Shown here piece after piece: positions 19,555 through 28,208 of a DNA stretch of 64,000 bases (positions are counted from its first letter, which is position 1; every line of letters starts with the position of its first letter). Origin of the DNA: an uncultured Acidobacteriota bacterium. Its GTDB lineage: Bacteria > Acidobacteriota > Terriglobia > Bryobacterales > Bryobacteraceae. The notes below the pieces were generated by a model. That model saw only the letters and a program-made list of their open reading frames with translations, made no database searches and was not told the DNA's origin. The stretch is from positions 98,707 through 162,706 of the forward strand of contig CADECY010000002.1 in assembly GCA_902825945.1 (NCBI GenBank), in the 5' to 3' direction. The translations under genes were made by a program, and so were the position numbers.

Positions 19555-20020
19555 GTAGAACGGGAAGCCGCGCGCCTCGAGGCGCTGTTGATCCTCGAGA
19601 TCAAGGTGCCGCAACTGCCAGAAGACGGCGCGGGCTTGTGGACGGCGTTCGCGCGGGCCTGGCCGTTCGTGGCATTTTCGCGAGCCTCGTGACGATCCTT
19701 GAGTTCCTGTCGCTGGTGCGCGGAGCCGATTCGCCGCTGTTGTTCGCCAATGGCCGGTTGCTGCTGATGGTGACCTTCGTGCCGTTTCCGGCGCCATTCT
19801 TTCGCGGAACGTTCTTCGCCCGCGAGCATCGCGTTCCAGTACTACTGGCATGCGGCCGCTTGGAGGCGCCGGCTGATTCGTGACGAAGTACCGGACTCGG
19901 TGTTGCGCCGGCTGGCCGAGCCGAGTGGTTCGGATTCGCGGTCTATCTGACTTCGACGATCCTCGCCTTGCGCCATTCGACGGCGCGCTGGGTGCCGTGG
20001 GCAACGCTTGCTATTCAGGC
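19555..20020 (+). pseudogene. Decayed TMEM175-like (DUF1211) potassium-channel gene
   Basis: Three fragments in more than one frame resemble bacterial TMEM175. The first is REAARLEALLILEIKVPQLP, where the diagnostic FSDGVxAI motif between LEA and LLxLEIKVP has been deleted. The second is LLFANGRLLLMVTFVPFPA, which matches the LLxxNxxxLxxVxxxPFPT helix. The third is GFAVYLTSTILALRH, a possible later helix. Stops and frame changes separate them, so no functional channel is encoded. The first fragment follows the thioesterase stop directly in the same frame. Confidence 0.6.
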
Positions 20021-20041
20021 GCGCCTACGCGCGACACTCCG

Positions 20042-21667
20042 CTACTCGGCCCGGACCGCTTCCAGTCTCCGCGCCCGCTGCCAAGCCAGCCGGTCTCTCC
20101 ACTCCTGGTTCAAGGTCGACAGCGCGGCCCACCAGTATCCCGCCACCATGATCGACAGCAGCGGAACTGCAAGAAAGTTGTAGGTATCGAACGCATAGAA
20201 GACCATGAACGCGAACCATGCGCCGATACCCAGCTCGATATACGGCAGCCAGCCGGACTTGCTCCGGTACTTCGCCGGCGCAGCGGATTTCTTCTTCTCA
20301 CCCGGCGTGCCCGCGATCGCGTATTTCGGTGTGCGGGCGAACGCCGTCTTGACGCCGAGAAGGGCCTCGATCACCGCGCGGGTGTTGATCACCGTGAGCG
20401 CGGCACCGGCAGCCATCAGCACGGGCATCATCAGCACGGCTCTTGGCCAACTGCGCCGTTCGCGCTCGCGCTGGGCCACGATGTAGAACACCACCACCGA
20501 TCCGAACGTCGCCATCAGCAGTGGCGTGTCGACGAGGAGCAACTGTTGCCAGCCGACGTAGAAGCGCACGATCATCACCGGCAGCATCATCGCGGTGACG
20601 ATGATCATGAGCGGGTAGGTGATGTTCGGGGTGAGGTGGCAGAAGGCTTCGAGCTTCACCTTGAAGGGAGCTTCCGACTTCAGGATCCGCATCAGCAGCT
20701 TGATCGCGACCTGCGTCAGGCCCTTGGCCCAGCGCGACTGCTGGATTTGGAAGCCGTGGGTCTCGACGGGCAGTTCCGACGGGCACTCGACATCAGGAAC
20801 GTAGGCGAACTTCCAGCCCTTCAGTTGGGCCCGGTAGCTGAGGTCCGAGTCTTCGGTCAGCGTGTCGTGTTCCCAGCCGCCCGAATCACGGATCATCGCG
20901 ATGCGCAGGATTCCAGCCGTGCCGTTGAAGTTGAAAAAGAGCCCTTCGCGGAAACGAGCGTTGTGTTCGAGGACGAAGTGTCCGTCGAGCAGCATTCCCT
21001 GGACCTCGGTCAACAGGTTGTAATAGCGGTTTAGGTAGCTCCAGCGCGTCTGCACCATGCCGATTTCGGGATCGGTGAAGTAGTGAATGGTGCGATGGAG
21101 GAAATCGCGCGGGATCAGGAAGTCGGCATCGAAGACGGCGGTGAATTCACCGGTCGCGGTCTTCAGCCCTTCCTCGAGGGCGCCCGCCTTGAAGCCGTGG
21201 CGGTTGGTGCGGTGAATGTAGTCGACCGGAAAGCCCTGCGCGCGGTATTCGGTGCAGAGCCGCTCGGTGAAGGGATGCGTGTCGTCGGTCGAATCGTCAA
21301 GCACCTGGATCTGCAGGCGGTCCATCGGATAGTCGATCTTGGTGACGGACTCGAGCAGGCGCTCGACCACGAACCGCTCGTTGTACAGCGGAAGCTGGAT
21401 GGTGACGCGCGGCAGGTCGGCGAAGCGTGCCTTCGGTTGCGGCTGCGGTTTCCGGCGATGCTTGAAGTAGGTCCAGATCACTTCATAACGGTGCATTCCG
21501 TAGATGGCGAGAATCGCCATCAGGATAAAGTAGGGAATGAGCAGCGCGTAGTCGAACCAGACGAGCTGATGCACGCCGTCGAAGGTGTCGTCGAACAGGG
21601 CCTTCTCGAGCTGGTCGCGCCACGAAGTGGCGAGCAGGAACGCGAATGGCAGGCTACTCAGGGACAT
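20042..21667 (-). CDS. Family 2 glycosyltransferase, processive cellulose-synthase-like membrane enzyme
   Basis: A 541-residue polytopic protein. A transmembrane helix (about 40-60) precedes the GT-A domain. The processive GT2 signatures are all present: LDDSTDDT, AVFDADFLI (DxD), LTEDSDLSYRA and the QxxRW motif as QQSRWAKG. Four to five C-terminal helices follow. It is likely to polymerise or transfer a sugar from a nucleotide donor on the inner face of the membrane, with the product exported through the helices. The product is unknown; the closest general resemblance is to CslA/glucomannan or beta-glucan type synthases. Its ATG lies only 3 bp from the putative GTG of the divergent gene. Confidence 0.88.
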   Translation of the reverse strand: MSLSSLPFAFLLATSWRDQLEKALFDDTFDGVHQLVWFDYALLIPYFILMAILAIYGMHRYEVIWTYFKHRRKPQPQPKARFADLPRVTIQLPLYNERFVVERLLESVTKIDYPMDRLQIQVLDDSTDDTHPFTERLCTEYRAQGFPVDYIHRTNRHGFKAGALEEGLKTATGEFTAVFDADFLIPRDFLHRTIHYFTDPEIGMVQTRWSYLNRYYNLLTEVQGMLLDGHFVLEHNARFREGLFFNFNGTAGILRIAMIRDSGGWEHDTLTEDSDLSYRAQLKGWKFAYVPDVECPSELPVETHGFQIQQSRWAKGLTQVAIKLLMRILKSEAPFKVKLEAFCHLTPNITYPLMIIVTAMMLPVMIVRFYVGWQQLLLVDTPLLMATFGSVVVFYIVAQRERERRSWPRAVLMMPVLMAAGAALTVINTRAVIEALLGVKTAFARTPKYAIAGTPGEKKKSAAPAKYRSKSGWLPYIELGIGAWFAFMVFYAFDTYNFLAVPLLSIMVAGYWWAALSTLNQEWRDRLAWQRARRLEAVRAE

Positions 21668-21670
21668 GAA

Positions 21671-22912
21671 GTGAAGACAATCTCCGTTGTGTTGTCAGGC
21701 CTCGGCTTGGAACTCATCTACTGGGGCATTCGCAGTACCGGGGCTGACGCGATCGGAGCGTTGGTAGGCCTCCTTGTTGCCGCCTCTTTATTTTACATCC
21801 TGGCATGCTACCGGGGCGCTACCCACAATCGGGGGATGGTACTCGGATTCGCACTGATCCACAGAATGACGGTTTGGACGCTGCCTCCGGAGCTCTCCGA
21901 TGATCTCTACAGATATCGGTGGGAAGCGCAAATTCAGGAGGCTGGAGGGAATCCCTACACCGCGCGGCCAAACGATCCGGAGTGGGCACGCCTGTACGAT
22001 GTCCCTCCCGGACGCATTCCGACCCCGGATGTCCCCGCTGGATATGGTCCCCTGCAAACACTGATGCAACGGGCCGCGCTCGGATTCACCGAACTGGTGT
22101 CGACCGATCCCGTGACGCAGGCCATTTGGATGAAACTCCCTTCCGTCCTCGGCGATCTCGCCATACTTGCGATGCTCGCCCGCCAACCGTGGCTGATCGT
22201 CTACGCGTGGTGTCCCGCGGCCGTGATCGAATTCGGATGGAGCGGGCACAATGACGGACTCGTACTTGCATTCGTCGTGGCCGCGTGGCGGTGGGCGAGT
22301 TGGGAGGCGCTCGGTGCGGCGATCGCGCTCAAGTGGTGGCCGGTTCTGCTGATCCCGGCGCTGTGGATGCGTGCCCCGTCCTGGCGGCTCGCCGCGATCC
22401 CCGCCATTCTCGCGGTCACGGCGATTCCGTACATCCCGCCCGACTGGCGCGACCTCGTCCACAACGCCCGCTACATGTCCGGCTACGTCGGCGGCTGGCG
22501 CAACAACGACAGCCTCTACTCGATCACGCTCTGGCTCGCGGGCGGGCGCGAGTATCCGGCCAAGTACGCGAGCTTCGCCATGCTCGGTTCCGTGACGCTA
22601 TGGATGGCATGGCGCTGGCCGCTCGAACGCGCCTGGCTCGGAACGGCGGCGGCGGCACTGCTGCTCTCGACGAACTGCCATCCTTGGTACGTCACCTGGA
22701 TGCTGCCGATGATGGCGATCATCGGACCGTGGCCGCCGCTGCTGCTTTGGATCGGTCTGATGCCGCTCGCCTATCGCGGACTGGTCTCGTGGCGCGTACT
22801 CGGCGAATGGGAGGGTTCGACGCCCGAACGCTGGTACATCTTCGGACCCGTGCTCGCACTGCTCGCTTTGTACACTGGGAAATCGCTATGGACACGCGTG
22901 CGTTCCTCGTAA
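21671..22912 (+). CDS. Polytopic glycosyltransferase of the GT-C type (GT87/DUF2029-like)
   Basis: A 413-residue hydrophobic protein with about ten predicted helices. The acidic loop motif DDLYRYRWEAQIQEAGGNPY matches the polyprenyl-phosphate-sugar-dependent mannosyltransferase type, and TNCHPWYVTWMLPM resembles the late conserved segment. The start is inferred: GTG at 21671 gives a full first helix and lies beside the divergent GT2 start; no strong Shine-Dalgarno is seen. It overlaps the next gene by 25 bp, so the two are coupled. A joint role with the GT2 enzyme in an envelope glycan is likely but not proven. Confidence 0.75.
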   Translation: MKTISVVLSGLGLELIYWGIRSTGADAIGALVGLLVAASLFYILACYRGATHNRGMVLGFALIHRMTVWTLPPELSDDLYRYRWEAQIQEAGGNPYTARPNDPEWARLYDVPPGRIPTPDVPAGYGPLQTLMQRAALGFTELVSTDPVTQAIWMKLPSVLGDLAILAMLARQPWLIVYAWCPAAVIEFGWSGHNDGLVLAFVVAAWRWASWEALGAAIALKWWPVLLIPALWMRAPSWRLAAIPAILAVTAIPYIPPDWRDLVHNARYMSGYVGGWRNNDSLYSITLWLAGGREYPAKYASFAMLGSVTLWMAWRWPLERAWLGTAAAALLLSTNCHPWYVTWMLPMMAIIGPWPPLLLWIGLMPLAYRGLVSWRVLGEWEGSTPERWYIFGPVLALLALYTGKSLWTRVRSS

Positions 22913-25900
22913 AGTCTCTACGTCACTACTGGCGTACGAATCTGGCGGTGATTCTCGGCGTCGCCACGGCTTCGGCGGTGCTGGCCGGAGCGCTGCTCGT
23001 GGGAGCATCTGTCCGCGGCAGCTTACGGCGGCTGGCTCTCGAGCGAATCGGCAATACCGATACGGTCATTCGCGCGGGCGCGCTCTTCCGCGAACCGCTG
23101 GCGAACAACCTGGGCGGCGTTCCGATGATCGTGCTCGAGGGACTCGTGACGCATCAGCAGAGCGGACGCCGCGCGCGTGGTGTTTCGGTCTATGGCGTCG
23201 ATGATCGCTTCTGGCAGTTCCACGGGAAACCCTCGCCCGGCATCTCCGGGCGCGAAACCGCGCTGACCGCGCCGCTCGCGGCCGAACTCGGCGCGTCGCC
23301 GAACGACACGATTCTGTTGCGTCTGGAAAAGCCTTCCGATATTCCGGCGGAGTCCGTCTTCGGGCGCAAGGAAGAGTCCGCGCCGACGATCCGTCTGACG
23401 ATGAAAGCAGCGAGCGCGTTCGAGTTTGCGCTGAGTCCGATGCAGACTGGCGTGAAAGCGATCTACGTGCCGTTGTCGCGATTGCAACGGGAGATCGGCG
23501 CGCAGGCGCGCGCCAACACGATCCTGTTGCCGCAAGGCGTGACGGCACCCGAACAGAAGTTGAAGGATGTGTTCGCGCTCGAGGATCTCGGCATCCGGCT
23601 GCGCGGGCTTCCCGAAGCGGGCACGGTGCAACTCGACACGTTGAGCGGAGTCCTCTCGGACCGGCTCGCGGAAACGGCATCGAACGCGACGCGGGAACTC
23701 GGCATGCCCTCGCTTCCGGCCATGACTTATCTCGCGACGGCGATGAGGGTGAACGGCAAGGAAGTTCCGTATTCGCTGGTGGCGGCCGTGCCGCTCGATT
23801 CGGTGACGCAGGCCGAGGCCGGCGAGAACTCGATCGTTCTCAACGAGTGGACGCAGCGCGATCTCGGCGCGCGCCCCGGCGACACGCTCACGATGGAGTA
23901 CATGGTGTGGCAAGACGACGGCCGGCTCATGAACGAGAAGGCCGAGTTCAGCGTCGCGGGTTCCGTGCCGATTCGCGGGCTCGCGGCCGACCGGCAACTG
24001 GCGCCCGAGTATCCGGGCATCACGGATGCCGACAATGTCGCCGATTGGAATCCGCCGTTCCCGATGGATCTCGGCAAGATCCGGCGCAAGGACGAAGACT
24101 ATTGGGACACGTACAAGACCACGCCCAAGGCGTTCGTCTCGCTGGCGCGCGCGCAAAAGCTGTGGCGTTCGCGCTGGGGAAAAGTCACGACGCTGCGCTT
24201 CACGCCGGCGTCGCTCGCCAACGAAGGGCTCGACAAGGCGACGCAAGAGATGCGCATCAAGCTGCGGAATGGGCTCGACCCGGCCGAGAACGGGATGGCG
24301 GTGATTCCACTGCGCAAGCTGAGTCTCGAATCGTCGCGCGGCGCCACCGACTTCGGCGAGTACTTCGTCTATTTCAGCTTCTTCCTGATGTCGTCGGCAC
24401 TCTTGCTCGCGGGCCTCTTCTTCCGGCTGGGCGTAGAGCAGCGATACACGGAAGTGGGATTGCTGCGCGCGATCGGCTTCGCTCCCGATCGCATTCAGCG
24501 GTTGTTCCTCGGTGAAGGCGTGATCCTCGCGCTGGTGGGTGGCGTGATCGGCGCGATCGGCGCGGTGGGTTACGCGGCTCTCGTGCTCTACGGGCTGGGA
24601 ACGTGGTGGGTGGATGCGGTGGGGACGCGGGAACTCGGACTGACGGTGAGTCCCTTGCACCTTCTGGGCGGTGTGTTCGGCGGTGTGGCGGCGGCGGTGG
24701 CCGCGGTGGTGCTGACGCTGCGTGGAATCCGCGCGATCAGTCCGCGGCGCCTGCTCGCCGGCGCGACCGAAGCATCGGAGACATCGGGCGTCGCGCAGGC
24801 AACGCGAAGCCGCACTGTCGCGCTTGCATTCGGCGGAATCGGAATCGTGCTGCTCGCGGCGGCCGGAATGAAAGCGATTCCGGCGGTGGCGGGATTCTTC
24901 GGCGCTGGTTTCGTGATGCTGGTGGCGCTGTTGGCGCTGTTCCGCTCGCGGCTGGCGGCGAGCCTGCGCGATCTCGTTTCGACTACGCCGCGCTTTGCGT
25001 TCCGAAACGCCGGGCACCGTCCCGGACGCACGGTGCTTTCGGCGGCGTTGATTGCTTCGGCCACGTTCCTCATCGTCTCAGTGGAGTCGTTCCGGCGCGG
25101 AAGCGGTGCGGTGGATCTCGATCCGAAGTCCGGCTCGGGCGGCTATCCGCTGATGGCGGAGTCGGTTCGGCCGATTTACTACAACCTGAATGACGCAAGC
25201 GCGCGGGAGAATCTGAATCTGCCGGCGGACAAGGATCTGAGCTTCGTGCCGTTCCGGTTGCGCCCTGGCGATGACGCGAGTTGCCTGAATCTCTACGAGC
25301 CGCGCAATCCGCGGATTCTGGGCGCGCCCGCTTCGCTCGCGGATCGCTTTTCGTTCGACTGGAAGCTGCTCCAGCAGACTCTGCCGGACGGCGTGGTTCC
25401 GGCAGTGGCGGATGCGAACTCGCTCGCCTACGTACTGCACAAGAGTATCGGTGACGAGGTGAAGCTTCCGAACGGTGCCCGGTTGAAGATCGTGGGCGCG
25501 CTGAGCGACAGCGTGTTCCAGAGCGAGATCCTGATCTCGGAGCGGAACTTCGTCAACCTCTTCCCGAGCGAGCAAGGGTTCCGTGTGTTCCTGATCGGCG
25601 CGCCTGCGGCTTCGATGACCAAACTCACCGCGGACATCGAGAATGCCCTCGCGGATCACGGTTTCGATGTGATCTCAACCGGCGAGAAGCTCGCCTCGTT
25701 CCATCGCGTGGAGAACACCTACCTTTCGACGTTCCAGTCGCTCGGCGCGCTGGGCCTGTTGCTCGGCACGATCGGGCTGGCGGCCGTGCTGTTCCGCAAC
25801 GTGCTCGAGCGGCGGCGCGAGATGGCGCTGCTCACCGCGGTGGGCTACAGCCAGTCCGATCTGTCATCGCTCGTGTTGCGCGAAAACGTGATCCTGCTGG

Positions 25901-26100
25901 TGGCGGGATTGGCCGCGGGCGCTGGATCAGCGGCGTTGGCGATCGCGCCGGTGATCGCGAGCCGGGGGGCGCACTTCTCGCTGCTCTCACTGGGAAGCAT
26001 GCTGCTTGCTGTACTGCTCACCGGACTCGCCGCCACATGGATTGCGACGAGGCTGGCCTTGCGGTTGCCGGTCGTGGCCGCGCTACGTGCTGGAAGCTGA
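22888..26100 (+). CDS. Large FtsX-type ABC transporter permease
   Basis: A 1,070-residue protein with the MacB/LolC-like double-FtsX layout. One N-terminal helix (about 14-38) is followed by a periplasmic region of about 430 residues. The first FtsX block (from about 490) begins FFLMSSALLLAGLFFRLGV and includes EVGLLRAIGFAPDRIQRLF. After a central membrane region and a second periplasmic part, the last FtsX block has LERRREMALLTAVGYSQSDL and two helices. No ATPase gene is adjacent, so the partner must be elsewhere. It overlaps the preceding glycosyltransferase gene. The cargo is unknown; such permeases act in lipoprotein, lipid or peptide export. Confidence 0.87.
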   Translation: MDTRAFLVKSLRHYWRTNLAVILGVATASAVLAGALLVGASVRGSLRRLALERIGNTDTVIRAGALFREPLANNLGGVPMIVLEGLVTHQQSGRRARGVSVYGVDDRFWQFHGKPSPGISGRETALTAPLAAELGASPNDTILLRLEKPSDIPAESVFGRKEESAPTIRLTMKAASAFEFALSPMQTGVKAIYVPLSRLQREIGAQARANTILLPQGVTAPEQKLKDVFALEDLGIRLRGLPEAGTVQLDTLSGVLSDRLAETASNATRELGMPSLPAMTYLATAMRVNGKEVPYSLVAAVPLDSVTQAEAGENSIVLNEWTQRDLGARPGDTLTMEYMVWQDDGRLMNEKAEFSVAGSVPIRGLAADRQLAPEYPGITDADNVADWNPPFPMDLGKIRRKDEDYWDTYKTTPKAFVSLARAQKLWRSRWGKVTTLRFTPASLANEGLDKATQEMRIKLRNGLDPAENGMAVIPLRKLSLESSRGATDFGEYFVYFSFFLMSSALLLAGLFFRLGVEQRYTEVGLLRAIGFAPDRIQRLFLGEGVILALVGGVIGAIGAVGYAALVLYGLGTWWVDAVGTRELGLTVSPLHLLGGVFGGVAAAVAAVVLTLRGIRAISPRRLLAGATEASETSGVAQATRSRTVALAFGGIGIVLLAAAGMKAIPAVAGFFGAGFVMLVALLALFRSRLAASLRDLVSTTPRFAFRNAGHRPGRTVLSAALIASATFLIVSVESFRRGSGAVDLDPKSGSGGYPLMAESVRPIYYNLNDASARENLNLPADKDLSFVPFRLRPGDDASCLNLYEPRNPRILGAPASLADRFSFDWKLLQQTLPDGVVPAVADANSLAYVLHKSIGDEVKLPNGARLKIVGALSDSVFQSEILISERNFVNLFPSEQGFRVFLIGAPAASMTKLTADIENALADHGFDVISTGEKLASFHRVENTYLSTFQSLGALGLLLGTIGLAAVLFRNVLERRREMALLTAVGYSQSDLSSLVLRENVILLVAGLAAGAGSAALAIAPVIASRGAHFSLLSLGSMLLAVLLTGLAATWIATRLALRLPVVAALRAGS

Positions 26101-26109
26101 TCGGGAACT

Positions 26110-26183
26110 TGGCTGGGAGGCAGGGACTCGAACCCCGATACGCAGATCCAGAGTCTGCAGTCTTACCATTAGACGACCTCCCA
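26110..26183 (-). tRNA. tRNA-Gln (anticodon CTG)
   Basis: The minus strand folds as a full cloverleaf. The acceptor stem pairs TGGGAGG with CCTCCCA, the anticodon stem pairs GCAGA with TCTGC around loop CTCTGGA, and the T-arm has GGTTCGAGTCC. The CCA end is encoded. The U1-A72 pair is a known tRNA-Gln identity feature and agrees with the CTG anticodon. Confidence 0.93.
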
Positions 26184-26189
26184 GTATTT

Positions 26190-26276
26190 TGGTGCGGATG
26201 AGAGGACTTGAACCTCCACTCCCTTGCGAGAACTAGAACCTGAATCTAGCGCGTCTGCCAGTTCCGCCACATCCGC
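26190..26276 (-). tRNA. tRNA-Leu (anticodon CAG)
   Basis: An 87-nt class II tRNA with a long variable arm (TCTCGCAAGGGAG region). The acceptor stem pairs GCGGATG with CATCCGC, the anticodon stem pairs CTAGA with TCTAG around loop TTCAGGT, and the T-arm has GGTTCAAGTCC. The discriminator is A and CCA is encoded. It lies 6 bp upstream of the tRNA-Gln gene and the two are probably cotranscribed. Confidence 0.93.
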
Positions 26277-26355
26277 ACGGATATGCCGTCCAATTTCTAT
26301 TCTGGCTTGCTCTTCACCGCGTTGTCAAACGCACGCGTCGTATACTGGAGTCGGA

Positions 26356-26826
26356 ATGAGCGAAGTCGTCTACCGGTCCGAAGTCCGCGTTGAACGGGTT
26401 CGGGGGCCATTGCGCAAGGCAACCATTCCGGGCGAGGCCGAGCCGGTTCACTTTTGCGTGCATGGCGCGATCGCCGAGCACTACAAGGTTCCGCCGGACG
26501 CCTTTCCGCGACACGCGACTACGATCGATTACCTGGTTTCGTCGGCCGTCGGTTGACTGGTGGGCACCTTCGGGGGCGCGCTGGAGGCGCGTCAAATTTC
26601 TGCTTCAGGCGGGCGGCTGGTTGGCGAGGGCATTGGCGAGATCGAGAAGGAAGACAATGTGCTCGTCGTGCGGCGGATTCACGTGAACCTCCGGCTGAAG
26701 GCCGAGGAGCAGCATCGTCTGACGGCGGAACGGACTCACAGCGTGTTCGCCAATCATTGCCCGATCTACCGGACCTTGTCGCCGGCGATCGCGATTACGA
26801 CGGAACTGGCGTTCGAGCCGGTCTAA
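26356..26826 (+). CDS. OsmC/Ohr-family protein with in-frame TGA at the reactive-cysteine codon (candidate selenoprotein)
   Basis: The frame runs from ATG 26356 to TAA 26824-26826 (156 residues), interrupted only by TGA at 26554-26556 (codon 67). Both sides are clear OsmC family: HATTIDYLVSSAVG before it and LVGTFGGALEARQIS after it, then the second conserved cysteine in ANHCPIYRTLSPAIAITTEL. In OsmC/Ohr proteins the residue at the TGA is the peroxidatic cysteine. A stem-loop fitting a bacterial SECIS follows at 26575-26593. If the TGA is read as selenocysteine, this is a thiol/seleno-peroxidase for organic hydroperoxides in the cytosol; otherwise it is a pseudogene with a single nonsense mutation. 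A TATACT hexamer (26341-26346) lies 9 nt before the ATG. The 3' end overlaps the convergent gene by 4 bp. Confidence 0.75.
26575..26593 (+). promoter_or_regulatory. Candidate bacterial SECIS element of the OsmC-family gene
   Basis: The pairs are GGCGCGC with GCGCGTC (7 bp, one G-U) around the apical loop TGGAG. The loop begins 25 nt after the TGA and has G in its second position. Known bacterial SECIS elements have small apical loops about 16-37 nt downstream of the UGA with a G among the first two loop bases. Confidence 0.6.
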
Positions 26827-27434
26827 CGCGCGGTCTTCTTCTTCGCGTTGGGTTTCCGCTTCGGCAGAGGGGTGAACATGGCGTTCACCGCGTCCGCCGA
26901 AAATGCTTCCGGGTCGAACCGCCCTGGCCACCTCAGCGCGCTCTTGTGGTCCGGGTGATCCGGATCGGCGAGTGCATCCAGGAGGTCGTAGTAGCCCCAG
27001 ACGCCGCCGCAATCCTCCGGCGGACAGGCTCGCGCGCCGCCGATGCAAGACGCGATTGACTCCATGGGGGCCACCGGCAGAATCTTCTCGAGCACCAGAT
27101 TATGGGTCCAATCGTCGCCGAAGTCGTACACATAGCGAGCCTTGCTTTTCACCCCGGTAAACAGATCGCCGACCGTCGCCTTGCTTTCGTCCTCCGGCCC
27201 GGCGCCATCATCCCATGGGTCGTCGAAACGGTTCCTCGGACCCCACGTGATACCCCGCGCCACGAACTCGTGCAAGTGCCCCCCAAGCCACCCCATGGCA
27301 GTGCCGAGGACGTGATGGAAGGTGCCGAGGCGCAACTCGGGACGCACCAGTATCCGGCGCCAGATCGGAGGCTTGGTCCCGCGCAACGTGACCTTGATCT
27401 GATAGGCGGGAGAGATGACCGGACTAGCCGTCAT
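26823..27434 (-). CDS. Plasmid pRiA4b ORF-3 family protein
   Basis: A 203-residue soluble protein. The N-terminal QIKVTLRGTKPPIWRRILV and the LGTFHHVLGTAMGWLGGHLH segment are the hallmark of the pRiA4b ORF-3-like family. RYVYDFGDDWTHNLVLEKIL and CPPEDCGGVWGYYDLLDAL are also typical. The function of the family is unknown. The C-terminus is a lysine-rich tail. It is convergent with the OsmC-family gene, and its stop overlaps that gene's stop. Confidence 0.9.
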   Translation of the reverse strand: MTASPVISPAYQIKVTLRGTKPPIWRRILVRPELRLGTFHHVLGTAMGWLGGHLHEFVARGITWGPRNRFDDPWDDGAGPEDESKATVGDLFTGVKSKARYVYDFGDDWTHNLVLEKILPVAPMESIASCIGGARACPPEDCGGVWGYYDLLDALADPDHPDHKSALRWPGRFDPEAFSADAVNAMFTPLPKRKPNAKKKTAR

Positions 27435-27449
27435 GAATCGGTACCTCCT

Positions 27450-28208
27450 TCAGGATTTTCGCATCGTCTCCGCGACACCGCGTCCCGCGGTTTGCAGGAA
27501 CGCGATATCGGTACCGCACATCAGGAACGTGAAGCCGAGATCGAGGTAACGCCGCGTATCGGCCGCCGCCGGAACCAGGATCCCCGCCGCGCGCTTGTTA
27601 CGCCGCGCCGCGGCGACGGCCTTTTCGAGCGCTTTCAGAAACTCGGGATGATCGTACTGGCGGAAGATACCCATGCTCGTCGTCAGGTCCATCGGACCCA
27701 CGAACAGCACGTCCGCGCCATCCACCGTAGCGATCTCGTCCACGTTCTTCACGGCCTCGGCGGTTTCGATCTGCACCATCGTGAGCAGCGTCTCGCGCGA
27801 TTTCTCGCGATACTCGGCAAATTGCGCTCCGTAGCGGCTGGCACGCACCAGCACCGCGACTCCGCGGTCGCCATCGGGTGGATAGCGCATCGCCGCGACG
27901 CAAGCGCGGGCTTGCTCGGCGTTGTCGACTCGCGGAAACATCACGCCTTGGGCACCAAAATCGAGCACGCGCCCCACTCGGATGCGCTCATGCGACTCGA
28001 CGCGGACGCAGCCGATTGCTGGCGTATGCTCCATCGCCTGCAACTGCGACAGCATGTCGCGCTCGCTCGACATGCCGTGTTCGAGGTCGATCACCAGGAA
28101 ATCGAAGCCCGCGCCGCCGAGCACTTCCACCGATGCCGTGGACCCCGTGCTGATGAAGCAGCCATACATCGGGTCACCCTTGCGGAGCTTGGTCCACGAG
28201 TTCGTCAC
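27450..28208 (-). CDS. HpcH/HpaI-family aldolase
   Basis: A 252-residue TIM-barrel class II (metal-dependent) aldolase of the HpcH/HpaI/citrate-lyase-like family. Signature segments are GGAGFDFLVIDLEHGMSS with the catalytic-type His, GVMFPRVDNAEQARA, VQIETAEAVKNVDEIATVDG carrying the metal-binding Glu, and GADVLFVGPMDLTTSMG. It probably cleaves or forms a 2-keto-3-deoxy sugar acid or 4-hydroxy-2-oxo acid with pyruvate. The start is GTG 28208, which overlaps the upstream TGA as GTGA, so translation is coupled to the racemase-like enzyme. Confidence 0.88.
   Translation of the reverse strand: MTNSWTKLRKGDPMYGCFISTGSTASVEVLGGAGFDFLVIDLEHGMSSERDMLSQLQAMEHTPAIGCVRVESHERIRVGRVLDFGAQGVMFPRVDNAEQARACVAAMRYPPDGDRGVAVLVRASRYGAQFAEYREKSRETLLTMVQIETAEAVKNVDEIATVDGADVLFVGPMDLTTSMGIFRQYDHPEFLKALEKAVAAARRNKRAAGILVPAAADTRRYLDLGFTFLMCGTDIAFLQTAGRGVAETMRKS

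Noticed and set aside
19102..20004. The 301-codon upstream extension of paralogue C
   Set aside because: It is antisense to the thioesterase and the channel relic. The signal peptide and alignment with paralogue B fix the start at 19101.
23023..25017. A 664-codon minus-strand ORF opposite the FtsX permease
   Set aside because: It is antisense to a clearly conserved gene. Its translation is Arg/His/Gln-rich low-complexity sequence, as expected from the complement of GC-rich codons. The same applies to other long shadows such as 8924-10150, 37419-39035 and 48338-49696.
26110..26276. The tRNA pair as the attachment site of an integrated element
   Set aside because: No integrase, phage gene or duplicated tRNA 3' end is visible on either side within the window.
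26356..26826. Simple pseudogene explanation for the TGA in the OsmC-family gene
   Set aside because: Not fully excluded. There is only one lesion, it falls exactly on the reactive-cysteine codon, and a SECIS-like hairpin follows. The parallel case in the rhodanese gene makes a random mutation less likely.
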